Assembly (NCBI GenBank): GCA_964650315.1
Contig: CAZYQE010000004.1
Location: 25,300 to 89,299, forward strand
Length of the DNA: 64,000 bases
Direction: 5' to 3'
Source of the DNA: CAJMSU01 sp964650315
GTDB lineage: Bacteria > Bacillota_I > Bacilli_A > RF39 > UBA660
The notes under the pieces are model-generated. The model had not been told where the DNA came from and did no database searches. It worked only from the letters and a program-made list of their open reading frames with translations. Within the stretch, counting starts at the first letter, position 1. Each line of letters begins with the position of its first letter. A program made the translations under genes and the position numbers. Of the stretch, positions 24,536 through 32,040 are shown piece after piece.

Positions 24536-24546
24536 TATTAAAAGTA

Positions 24547-24575
24547 TTTACAAATACAAATAAATATAATAGAAT
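24547..24575 (+). promoter_or_regulatory. Promoter for the SRP RNA
   Basis: TTTACA (24547-24552), 17 bases, TAGAAT (24570-24575), giving a start near 24582, which coincides with the base of the RNA hairpin. Confidence 0.6.
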
Positions 24576-24579
24576 ATAT

Positions 24580-24661
24580 ACGTGCAATAAAAGTGATGGA
24601 ACCAGGTCAGAATCGGAAGATAGCAGCCTTAACATTTAACTTTTATGTGCACGTTTTTTTT
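24580..24661 (+). ncRNA. ffs: Small signal recognition particle RNA (4.5S type)
   Basis: The apical SRP domain is unmistakable: CCAGGTCAG, then CGGAAGATAGCAGCC, with the GGAA tetraloop and symmetric internal loop that bind Ffh. The 5' end ACGTGCA-ATAAAAGT pairs with ACTTTTAT-GTGCACGT, followed by a run of T that serves as terminator. At about 75-80 nt it is the short form, without the Alu domain of Bacillus scRNA. It lies upstream of tadA and not between tadA and dnaX as in Bacillus. The open frame of tadA runs back through it, but that is not coding. Confidence 0.93.
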
Positions 24662-24673
24662 GGAGTTGATAAT

Positions 24674-25123
24674 ATGAATTTAAAATATATGGATATTGCT
24701 ATTAAAGAAGCAGAGAAAGCTTTAAAAAATGATGAAGTTCCTGTGGGTTGTGTAATAGTAAAAGATGATCAAATAATAGCAAAAGCTTATAATCAAAAAG
24801 AAAAATATAATTTAGTTACTAAACATGCTGAATTAATTGCTATAGAAAAGGCTTCAAAAAAAATAAATAACTGGAGGTTAAATGGTTGTGATATATATAT
24901 TACATTAGAACCGTGTCCTATGTGTGCTAGTGCTATAAAACAATCTAGAATTAATAATATTTATTGTGGATTATCTAATTTAGATACTGAAAATATTAAA
25001 ATAGTTAATAAAATATTAGAAAAAGATAAAAATAATAAATCTGTTAAAATATATAATAATTTAACTGTGGATAAAATAAAATTAATAATGAATAATTTCT
25101 TTGAAAAACAAAGAAAAAAGTGA
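24674..25123 (+). CDS. tadA: tRNA-specific adenosine deaminase TadA
   Basis: 149 residues from ATG at 24674, with TTTGGAG upstream; upstream in-frame codons overlap the SRP RNA and are excluded. The zinc/catalytic motifs are HAE (KHAELIAIEKA) and PCPMC (LEPCPMCASAI), plus NNWRLNGCDIYITLEP. It converts A34 to inosine in tRNA-Arg(ACG). Neighbouring SRP RNA and dnaX give the conserved Bacillus neighbourhood. Confidence 0.96.
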   Translation: MNLKYMDIAIKEAEKALKNDEVPVGCVIVKDDQIIAKAYNQKEKYNLVTKHAELIAIEKASKKINNWRLNGCDIYITLEPCPMCASAIKQSRINNIYCGLSNLDTENIKIVNKILEKDKNNKSVKIYNNLTVDKIKLIMNNFFEKQRKK

Positions 25124-25172
25124 AAAGAAATCTTTTAAATATGGTATAATATAAGAAGAGGAGGTTATGACA

Positions 25173-26834
25173 ATGTATCAAGCTTTATATAGAAAATATA
25201 GACCTCAAACTTTTGATGATGTAGTAGGACAAGATGTAATCGTAAAAACTTTAAAAAATGCTATTAAAAATCATAAAAATGGACATGCTTATTTATTTTT
25301 TGGTCCAAGAGGTACAGGAAAAACTACAATTTCTAAGATATTTGCTAGAGCAGTTAATTGTACTGATTCTAAAGATGGTAATCCTTGTGGAAAGTGCGAT
25401 AATTGTAAGAAATCTATTGAAAAAGAATGTGTTGATATAATTGAAATGGATGCTGCTTCTAATAATGGAGTAGAGGAAATAAGAGAATTACGTAATAAAA
25501 TTTCTTTAGTACCAGCAGAATTAACTTATAAAGTATATATAATAGATGAAGTGCATATGTTATCAACTGGAGCTTTTAATGCATTATTAAAAACTTTAGA
25601 AGAACCTCCAGAACATGCAATATTTATACTTGCTACAACAAACCAACAAAAAATACCAGAAACTATTATATCTAGATGTCAGTGTTTCTCATTTAAAAGA
25701 ATATCTAATGATGAAATAGTGAGTAATCTTAAGAAAATATGTAAATCTGAAAAGATTAAAGTAGAAAATGAAGTTTTAGAAGAAATAGCTTTATCATCTG
25801 ATGGTGGTATGAGAGATTCTATTGGTAGTTTAGATAAGTTATCTTCTTATAATTCAGATAAGATCACATACGATGATTATATAGAAATAAATGAATTATT
25901 AATAAAAAGTGAATTAAAAGATTTCTGTGATTCTATATATAGTTCTGATATAAAGAAAGTATTAGAAATTATAAATAATATTAATAATAGTGGAAAAAAT
26001 TTAATTCAAGTATTATCTCAAATTATGTATTATTTAAGAGATAATATAGTAAATTACTATTTAGATAAGAAAAATAGTGATTTAGATGATGATAAAAAGA
26101 TATGTTATGAAAAGCTAGTTAATATAATTAACGAAAAAATGTTCGATATAAAAAACAGTAGTAATCCAAAAGTGTACATTGAGGTGTTATTACTTAAATT
26201 TATAGAAGAAAATAGTGATAAAATTATTTCCCAGGAAATAAAATTAGACGAAAAAAAAATTATTTCCCAAGAAAAAGAGCAAAAAACTACAAAAAAAGAA
26301 GAAAAACCAGTTAAAAAAGAAAAAAAGATAGAAAAACCAAAGAAAATAATCAAAGGTACTAAAATATTAAATATTAAAGATATTATGGATGTTAGAGTCA
26401 ATAATACTTTAGCAACTGCTAATAAAAAGATATTAAATGAAGAAAAAGAAAAGTTAAATAAGTTAAATGATTATACATTTGATCAAAAAATAGGTTATTT
26501 AGTATGTGAAATACTTAATTCTAAGTTTAGAGTAGTTTCTGATGAAAGTATTGTTATGAGTTATGAATATGATTCAATTGTGGATCAAAACTTAGAAAAT
26601 ATTGAAAATATGGAAAAAATTTACAATAAAATAACTAAATCTGATAAGAATTTTGCCATTATAAGTGATAAAGAGTGGGATAATTATAAAAATAATTATA
26701 TAAAAATGTTAAAAGATGGTAAAAAAATGGAAATTAAAGAAGAACCTGAGAAGGTCTTTGATAAAGAAGAAAGTGATGATATAATATCAAGTGATACGAT
26801 TGATCTATTTGGTGATATTGTGGAAGTTGAATAG
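25173..26834 (+). CDS. dnaX: DNA polymerase III tau (and possibly gamma) subunit
   Basis: 553 residues from ATG at 25173, which has a well spaced GAGGAGG; an ATG two codons earlier is too close to it. Walker A GPRGTGKTT (about 44-52), a four-Cys zinc module near 66-80 (CTDSKDGNPCGKCDNC) and the SRC motif SRCQCFSFKR mark the clamp-loader ATPase. After about residue 350 a Lys/Glu-rich linker begins, then a C-terminal domain. A run of nine A at 26251-26259 (codons about 360-363) lies at the linker start and could cause slippage to a short form. The linker DNA also contains Noc-box-like repeats. Confidence 0.96.
   Translation: MYQALYRKYRPQTFDDVVGQDVIVKTLKNAIKNHKNGHAYLFFGPRGTGKTTISKIFARAVNCTDSKDGNPCGKCDNCKKSIEKECVDIIEMDAASNNGVEEIRELRNKISLVPAELTYKVYIIDEVHMLSTGAFNALLKTLEEPPEHAIFILATTNQQKIPETIISRCQCFSFKRISNDEIVSNLKKICKSEKIKVENEVLEEIALSSDGGMRDSIGSLDKLSSYNSDKITYDDYIEINELLIKSELKDFCDSIYSSDIKKVLEIINNINNSGKNLIQVLSQIMYYLRDNIVNYYLDKKNSDLDDDKKICYEKLVNIINEKMFDIKNSSNPKVYIEVLLLKFIEENSDKIISQEIKLDEKKIISQEKEQKTTKKEEKPVKKEKKIEKPKKIIKGTKILNIKDIMDVRVNNTLATANKKILNEEKEKLNKLNDYTFDQKIGYLVCEILNSKFRVVSDESIVMSYEYDSIVDQNLENIENMEKIYNKITKSDKNFAIISDKEWDNYKNNYIKMLKDGKKMEIKEEPEKVFDKEESDDIISSDTIDLFGDIVEVE
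26225..26240. promoter_or_regulatory. Noc-binding-site-like palindrome inside dnaX
   Basis: TATTTCCCAGGAAATA is identical to the palindrome at 24411-24426. It falls in the weakly conserved linker region of dnaX. A degenerate half-copy TATTTCCCAAGAAAAA follows at 26261-26276. Confidence 0.65.
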
Positions 26835-26845
26835 GAGGGAAAATT

Positions 26846-27145
26846 ATGAATATTCAAGCAATGATGAAACAAGCACAAGCTATACAAAAAGATATGACTA
26901 AAGCTCAAGATGAAATCAGTAAAACTGAATTTACTGGAGAAAGTTCATTAGTAAAAGTAACTATTAAAGGAACAAAAGAAGTTACTAAGGTAGAAATTAA
27001 TAAAGATAATGATTTAGATAAAGATGATATTGAAATGTTAGAAGATATGATCTTAGTTGCTGTTAATGAAGCTAATAAAAAAGTAGATGAAATGACAGAA
27101 GAAAAATTAGGTAAGTATAGTAATATGATGCCTGGAATGTTTTAG
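26846..27145 (+). CDS. YbaB/EbfC family nucleoid-associated protein
   Basis: 99 residues, typical of the family: MNIQAMMKQAQAIQKDM at the N-terminus, VTIKGTKEVTKVEI in the middle, and a helical DDIEMLEDMILVAVNEANKK. YbaB/EbfC dimers bind DNA with a tweezer shape. It starts 11 bases after dnaX and ends 8 bases before recR, the conserved dnaX-ebfC-recR cluster. Confidence 0.95.
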   Translation: MNIQAMMKQAQAIQKDMTKAQDEISKTEFTGESSLVKVTIKGTKEVTKVEINKDNDLDKDDIEMLEDMILVAVNEANKKVDEMTEEKLGKYSNMMPGMF

Positions 27146-27153
27146 GTAGAAGT

Positions 27154-27750
27154 ATGTATCCAGAGAGTATTAAGAATTTAATAGAATCTTTTAAAACTTT
27201 ACCTGGTATAGGAGAAAAAACAGCTGAGAGATTAGCTTTTTCTATATTAGAATTAGAAGAAGATCAAATAAAACTGTTTTCTGAAAGTTTATTAAGTGTT
27301 AAAGAAAAAATAAAACATTGTAAGAAATGTAATACTTTAACTGAAGATGATTTATGTTTTATATGTTCTGATAATAGTAGAAGTAATGATTTATTATGTG
27401 TGGTAGAAGATACTAAAAATGTATTCTTATTTGAAAAGATGGGAGTTTTTAGTGGAAAATATCATGTGCTAGATGGATTAATATCTCCTCTTGATGGGAT
27501 TAATCCAGAAGATATAGGACTTAATAAATTAATTGATAGAATCAAAGAAGAAAAGTTTAAAGAAATAATTTTTGCATTTAAACCTAGTATAGAAGGAGAA
27601 ACTACTGCATTATATATTAAAAAAATCCTAGATGGAATGGGTATTAAAGTAACTAGACTTGCTAGTGGAGTACCAATAGGTGCTGATATGGAATATGTTG
27701 ATAGTTTAACTTTAGAAAGAGCTTTAAATGATAGAAAAGAATTAGAATAA
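27154..27750 (+). CDS. recR: Recombination protein RecR
   Basis: 198 residues. A helix-hairpin-helix (LPGIGEKTAERLAFSIL, 17-33) is followed by the zinc motif CKKCNTLTEDDLCFIC and a Toprim domain beginning LLCVVEDTKNV; the end has TRLASGVPIGADMEYVDSLTL, matching the family. It forms a DNA clamp and acts with RecO and RecF in gap repair. Co-transcribed with dnaX and ebfC; starts 8 bases after ebfC. Confidence 0.97.
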   Translation: MYPESIKNLIESFKTLPGIGEKTAERLAFSILELEEDQIKLFSESLLSVKEKIKHCKKCNTLTEDDLCFICSDNSRSNDLLCVVEDTKNVFLFEKMGVFSGKYHVLDGLISPLDGINPEDIGLNKLIDRIKEEKFKEIIFAFKPSIEGETTALYIKKILDGMGIKVTRLASGVPIGADMEYVDSLTLERALNDRKELE

Positions 27751-27772
27751 AAATAAATAATCATCATACTAT
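27745..27772 (+). promoter_or_regulatory. Possible SigE-type promoter for bofA
   Basis: GAATAAA (27745-27751), 13 bases, CATACTAT (27765-27772) resembles the mother-cell SigE consensus (-10 CATACAnT at 7 of 8 positions). Bacillus bofA is SigE-controlled. The start site would be very close to the ribosome binding site, which weakens the call. Confidence 0.4.
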
Positions 27773-27790
27773 TCTATATAAGGAGAATAT

Positions 27791-27979
27791 ATGATGAAAA
27801 AATTAAAAATAATAGTAAGAAACGTAGTCTTAGCGGCATTTATATTATATGGATATAATTTAATAGCCGTTAATTTTAATATGATGGTACCAGTTAATTT
27901 TATAACTTTAGGAAGTGTTACCTTTTTAGGGGCACCAGCATTAATTGCACTAGTACTATTTAAAATATTAATATTATGA
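27791..27979 (+). CDS. bofA: BofA-like pro-sigma-K processing regulator
   Basis: 62 residues, two hydrophobic segments (about 10-26 and 37-62). The segment PVNFITLGSVTFLGAPALIA is characteristic of the BofA family (integral membrane inhibitor of the SpoIVFB protease that activates sigma-K). It follows recR, as in Bacillus. The short N-terminus MMKKLKIIVRN is basic. AAGGAGAA precedes two consecutive ATG codons. A SigE-like promoter sits just upstream. Sporulation function is inferred from family and position. Confidence 0.82.
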   Translation: MMKKLKIIVRNVVLAAFILYGYNLIAVNFNMMVPVNFITLGSVTFLGAPALIALVLFKILIL

Positions 27980-27989
27980 GAGGTTTTAT

Positions 27990-28838
27990 ATGAAGTATAC
28001 AAATAGTAAATATGACAAATTTAATGATATTACAAACAATATAATTAACTTAAATAAGATTTCTCATGCATATTTAATTGAAGTTAATAATTATGAAGAA
28101 GATATTAAAATAGTAAAAGATTTCATAAAAAAAATATTATTTAATAAAAGTAATTTAGATAAATTATCTGAATCAGAAGAAAATAAAAGTAATTTAATAG
28201 ATCAAGATAAATATATTGATTTAACTATATTAGAATCAGATGGTGCTTGGATAAAAAAGAATCAATTACTTGAATTAAAAGATGAATATCAAAATAAATC
28301 TTTATTAGATAACAAAAAAATATATATTATAAAAGAAGCAGATAAGCTAAATCCTGCTTCTGCCAATACAATATTAAAATTTTTAGAGGAACCTGAAGAA
28401 GGAATAATTGCAATATTACTTACTAATAATAGATATAAGATATTAGATACTATTATATCTAGATGTCAGGTATTATCTTTAAAGAGTAATGATATTAACA
28501 TTGAAGTAGATGAAGATACTATATATTTATTAGATAATATATTGAAAAAAGAAGATTTATTTATTAATTATAAATCTATATATGAAAAGATTAGTGATAA
28601 AGAACTTGCTAAAGAGAAATTTAATACAATAGAAGAAATACTAGTAAATTATTTAGATTATAAAGTTTTAGATAAAGATGCCTTTAATAGTGATATAATA
28701 AAATTGTTAGAAAAAACAATCGATAAAGAAATTATTAAGATAATTTCAATAATAGAAGAGTATTTACCAAAATTAGTTTATAATGTTAATTATAAATTGT
28801 GGTTAGATGCAATATTTTCAGAATTAGTGGAGGTATAA
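27990..28838 (+). CDS. holB: DNA polymerase III delta-prime subunit
   Basis: 282 residues. ISHAYLIE near the start, then ADKLNPASANTILKFLEEPE and the SRC motif SRCQVLSL, are the clamp-loader delta-prime signatures. No intact Walker A is present, as expected for the inactive stator subunit. It completes the clamp loader with DnaX. Starts 10 bases after bofA, and the next gene follows after 2 bases. Confidence 0.94.
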   Translation: MKYTNSKYDKFNDITNNIINLNKISHAYLIEVNNYEEDIKIVKDFIKKILFNKSNLDKLSESEENKSNLIDQDKYIDLTILESDGAWIKKNQLLELKDEYQNKSLLDNKKIYIIKEADKLNPASANTILKFLEEPEEGIIAILLTNNRYKILDTIISRCQVLSLKSNDINIEVDEDTIYLLDNILKKEDLFINYKSIYEKISDKELAKEKFNTIEEILVNYLDYKVLDKDAFNSDIIKLLEKTIDKEIIKIISIIEEYLPKLVYNVNYKLWLDAIFSELVEV

Positions 28839-28840
28839 GT

Positions 28841-29644
28841 ATGTATGATGTAGTCGCAGTAAGTTTTGTAGAAACTAAAAATATTTATTATTTTTCTCCT
28901 AACCACTTAGATATAAAAAAAGGAGAAAAAGTAATTGTTGATACAGAAAATGGGTTACAATTTGGTATTGTTAAACAAGATATCAAAAAAGAAAAGAAGA
29001 AAAACTTAGTATTACCATTAAAGAATGTTGTTAGGATCGCAACAGAAGAAGATTTAGAACAAGTAGAAGAAAACAAAAAAGAAGCAGCTCCTGCTTTAAA
29101 ATATGCTAAGAAAACAGCTAAAAAATTAGATTTAAATATGAATTTTGTTGATGCGTATTATACTTTTGATAAAAGTCAGTTAGTATTATCTTTCTTAGCA
29201 GAATCAAGAGTTGATTTTAGAGAACTTGCTAAGAAATTAGCTGGTAAATATAAAACAAGAATTGAACTTAGACAAATTGGAGTTCGTGATAAATCTAAAA
29301 GAGTAGGTGGACTTGGACCTTGTGGATTATTCTTATGTTGTAATTCATTCTTAACAGATTTTAATAGTGTATCTATAAATATGGCTAAAAATCAAATGCT
29401 TGCTTTAAATCCTACTAAAATAAATGGAATTTGTGGAAGATTATTATGTTGCTTAGGATATGAAGATGATATTTATACTGATTTAAAGAAAGATATGCCA
29501 AAAATGGGTATGATGGCTGATACTGAAATGGGTATGGGTAAAGTTGTTGATATTAATGTATTTAAAGGTACATATAAAGTAGATTTAAAAGAAAAGGGAA
29601 TAGTAGAATTCTCTAAGGATAAGAAAAATGAAAAAACTAAATGA
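28841..29644 (+). CDS. ricT: RicT/YaaT (PSP1 domain) RNA-maturation complex subunit
   Basis: 267 residues from ATG at 28841 with GTGGAGGT. The frame opens 14 codons earlier, inside holB. The PSP1 region contains KYKTRIELRQIGVRDKSK and RVGGLGPCGLFLCC; CGRLLCCLGYE completes a conserved Cys set that binds a 4Fe-4S cluster in the Bacillus RicAFT (Y-complex). That complex promotes RNase Y-dependent mRNA processing and affects competence and sporulation. Gene order holB-ricT-trmN6-rsmI is that of Bacillus (yaaT-yabA-yabB-yabC region), but yabA is absent here. Confidence 0.92.
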   Translation: MYDVVAVSFVETKNIYYFSPNHLDIKKGEKVIVDTENGLQFGIVKQDIKKEKKKNLVLPLKNVVRIATEEDLEQVEENKKEAAPALKYAKKTAKKLDLNMNFVDAYYTFDKSQLVLSFLAESRVDFRELAKKLAGKYKTRIELRQIGVRDKSKRVGGLGPCGLFLCCNSFLTDFNSVSINMAKNQMLALNPTKINGICGRLLCCLGYEDDIYTDLKKDMPKMGMMADTEMGMGKVVDINVFKGTYKVDLKEKGIVEFSKDKKNEKTK

Positions 29645-30359
29645 TTTAATTGGTTATAAAAACAGAAAAATTTATCAAGATGATAAATGTTTTTCTTTTT
29701 GTCTTGATAGTGTGTTGCTTGCTAATTTTATTAATGTTAAGAAAAATAGTAATATTTTAGATATTGGTACAGGTAATGGTGTTATTCCGTTAATTTTATC
29801 TTTAAATAGTAATAGTAAGATTACTGGAGTAGAAATACAATCTAAATTAGCAGATCTTGCTAAAGAATCAGTTAAATATAATAAATTAGAAGGCAAAATA
29901 GAAATAATTAATGCAGATATTAAAGATTTTTCTATGGATAAAAACAATTATTATGATATAATATGCTGCAATCCACCTTATTTTTTGGAAAAAAGTAGTT
30001 CTAAAACTAAAGAATCTAAGGAAGAAGCAATTGCTAGACATGAAATAAAAATAACTTTAGAAGAAATATTAAAATTATCTAAAAAGATGCTTAAGAATAA
30101 TGGTAAATTATATTTAATTCATAGAGTAGAAAGATTTGTAGAAGTAATAGATTTATATAAAAAGTATAATATAGAACCTAAAAGAGTTAGATTTATTCAT
30201 AATGATAAAGATTCAGATGCAAAACTATTCTTAATAGAAGGAACTAAGAATGGAAAAGTTGGATTAAAAATAGATAAACCTTTAATTATGTTTGAAAAAG
30301 GAGTAGAAGCAGAAGAGTATTCTAAAATAATAGAGGGGAATAAATATGAAGAAAGATAA
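29628..30359 (+). CDS. tRNA1(Val) (adenine37-N6)-methyltransferase family protein
   Basis: 243 residues. The class I SAM-binding loop is ILDIGTGNGVIPLILS (44-59), followed by TGVEIQ, and the adenine N6-methylase catalytic motif is NPPY (CCNPPYFL, near 109). The family is TrmN6/YabB. It methylates A37 of a tRNA in E. coli; substrate in Firmicutes is less certain. It overlaps ricT by 17 bases and rsmI by 14 bases, indicating tight translational coupling. Confidence 0.9.
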   Translation: MKKLNDLIGYKNRKIYQDDKCFSFCLDSVLLANFINVKKNSNILDIGTGNGVIPLILSLNSNSKITGVEIQSKLADLAKESVKYNKLEGKIEIINADIKDFSMDKNNYYDIICCNPPYFLEKSSSKTKESKEEAIARHEIKITLEEILKLSKKMLKNNGKLYLIHRVERFVEVIDLYKKYNIEPKRVRFIHNDKDSDAKLFLIEGTKNGKVGLKIDKPLIMFEKGVEAEEYSKIIEGNKYEER

Positions 30360-31170
30360 TAGTTTATATTTAATACCTACACCAATAGGTAATTTAGATG
30401 ATATAACAATAAGGTCTTTAAATACATTAAAGATGGTAGATGCTATATTATGTGAAGATACTAGAGAAACATCTAAATTATTAAAGAAGTATGAAATATC
30501 TAAAAAACTAATTAGTTGTCATGAATATAACGAAAAACAAATAAAAGACAAAGTAGTTAGTATGTTAAAAGAAGGTAAAAACTTAGGTTTAGTTACAGAT
30601 CAAGGAACTCCTATTATTAGTGATCCTGGATTTGTAATAGTTAAAGAAGTAATAGATAATAACTTAAATGTTATACCTTTACCAGGTGCAACTGCTTTTG
30701 TTCCAGCTCTTATCTCATCAGGTATTTCTCCATCTCCATTTTTATTCTATGGATTTTTAAATTCTAAAGGTTCTAAACAAAAGAAAGAGTTAGAAAAACT
30801 TAGAAGTTATCCAGATACATTAATTTTTTATGAAGGTCCTCATAGAATAGTCAAGACTTTAACTAATATGTTAGATATATTTGGAGATAGAAATATAAGT
30901 GTTCATAGAGAAATATCTAAGATGTATGAAGAAATAATAAGAGGAAAAATTAGTGATTTAATTAAAAAGTGTGATAATATTAAAGGGGAAATAGTTTTAG
31001 TAGTTGAAGGTAATAAAGAAAAAGTAGATTATAGTAATCTATCAATCATTGAACATGTTAATTTATATGTAGATGATGGTATGGATGTTAAAGAAGCTAT
31101 TAAATTAGTTTCTAAAGAAAGAGAGATTGCTAAATCTATTGTTTATAAAGAGTATCATATAGATAAATAG
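30346..31170 (+). CDS. rsmI: 16S rRNA (cytidine1402-2'-O)-methyltransferase RsmI
   Basis: 274 residues. TPIGNLDDITIRSLNTLK, CEDTRETSKLL, SCHEYNE, VTDQGTPIISDPGF and LPGATAFVPALISSGI are the canonical tetrapyrrole-methylase-fold motifs of RsmI. It modifies C1402 in the decoding centre together with RsmH. The frame overlaps trmN6 by 14 bases and ends 10 bases before a small unknown gene. Confidence 0.97.
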   Translation: MKKDNSLYLIPTPIGNLDDITIRSLNTLKMVDAILCEDTRETSKLLKKYEISKKLISCHEYNEKQIKDKVVSMLKEGKNLGLVTDQGTPIISDPGFVIVKEVIDNNLNVIPLPGATAFVPALISSGISPSPFLFYGFLNSKGSKQKKELEKLRSYPDTLIFYEGPHRIVKTLTNMLDIFGDRNISVHREISKMYEEIIRGKISDLIKKCDNIKGEIVLVVEGNKEKVDYSNLSIIEHVNLYVDDGMDVKEAIKLVSKEREIAKSIVYKEYHIDK

Positions 31171-31180
31171 GAGGGTTCAT

Positions 31181-31456
31181 ATGTCAAAAGAAGCTAATGA
31201 TTATTTTAAGAAAGATATAGAAGAAACATATGGTATGCCATATGATGAGTTTATAAAGTTAGATTGTGATGAGCAACATCGTTTAATAGAAAAAGCAAGA
31301 GGTACAAAATTTAAAATAGATGATAGAGCTCGCATGGATTGTGTTCCTATTGCTCCAATTACATTAGAAGAAAAAATGAAAGATATGGAAGAAAAGGTGT
31401 TAAGTAAACCTAAAAGGTTAGTAAAAAAAATAACAAATAAATTTTCTGATAAATAG
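31181..31456 (+). CDS. Small protein of unknown function
   Basis: 91 residues, not recognised. Charged, no hydrophobic segment, one acidic helical N-terminal half (YFKKDIEETYGMPYDEFIKL) and a basic tail (KPKRLVKKITNKFSDK). Two Cys are 25 residues apart. A perfect GGAGG ribosome binding site and spacing of 10 and 9 bases to rsmI and pth make it a real operon member. No function is proposed. Confidence 0.8.
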   Translation: MSKEANDYFKKDIEETYGMPYDEFIKLDCDEQHRLIEKARGTKFKIDDRARMDCVPIAPITLEEKMKDMEEKVLSKPKRLVKKITNKFSDK

Positions 31457-31465
31457 GAGGTACTT

Positions 31466-32035
31466 ATGAAATTAATAGTAGGTCTTGGTAATCCAGGAAA
31501 AAAATATGAAAAAACAAGACATAATGTTGGTTTTAATATATTAGATAAGTATATAAACTATAAAAATGTAGATACTAAATGGAAAGAAAAGTTTAATGGT
31601 TTATATATAGAGTCTAATATTAATGTAGAAAAAGTAATTTTCTTAAAGCCTCAATCTTATATGAATTTAAGTGGAGGAGTTGTTAGAAAATTTATTGATT
31701 TCTTTAAGATAGATATTGATGATATTTTAATAATTTCTGATGATTTAGACTTAAATGTTGGTAATTATAAATTAAAAGATACTGGTACTAGTGGTGGACA
31801 TAATGGTTTAAAAGATATAGAAAGTAATATTGGTACTAAAGATTATAAAAGATTAAAAATAGGTATTTCTAATAATAAAGATATGGATACTAAAGATTAT
31901 GTGCTAGGTAAATTATCTAAAGAGGATGTTAAAGTAATAGATAATTTATTTGATGAAATAAAGTTAGTGATAGACGATTATTTTAATATGGATTTTCCTT
32001 CTCTTATGAATAAATACAATCGTAAGAATAGGTGA
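31466..32035 (+). CDS. pth: Peptidyl-tRNA hydrolase
   Basis: 189 residues. GLGNPGKKYEKTRHNVGF (6-23) contains the catalytic His (H20); KPQSYMNLSGG and DDLDLNVG with GTSGGHNGLKDI complete the family signature. It recycles peptidyl-tRNA dropped from ribosomes. Named spoVC in Bacillus where it precedes mfd with fin between them; fin is missing here and mfd starts 5 bases on. Confidence 0.98.
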   Translation: MKLIVGLGNPGKKYEKTRHNVGFNILDKYINYKNVDTKWKEKFNGLYIESNINVEKVIFLKPQSYMNLSGGVVRKFIDFFKIDIDDILIISDDLDLNVGNYKLKDTGTSGGHNGLKDIESNIGTKDYKRLKIGISNNKDMDTKDYVLGKLSKEDVKVIDNLFDEIKLVIDDYFNMDFPSLMNKYNRKNR

Positions 32036-32040
32036 TGTTT

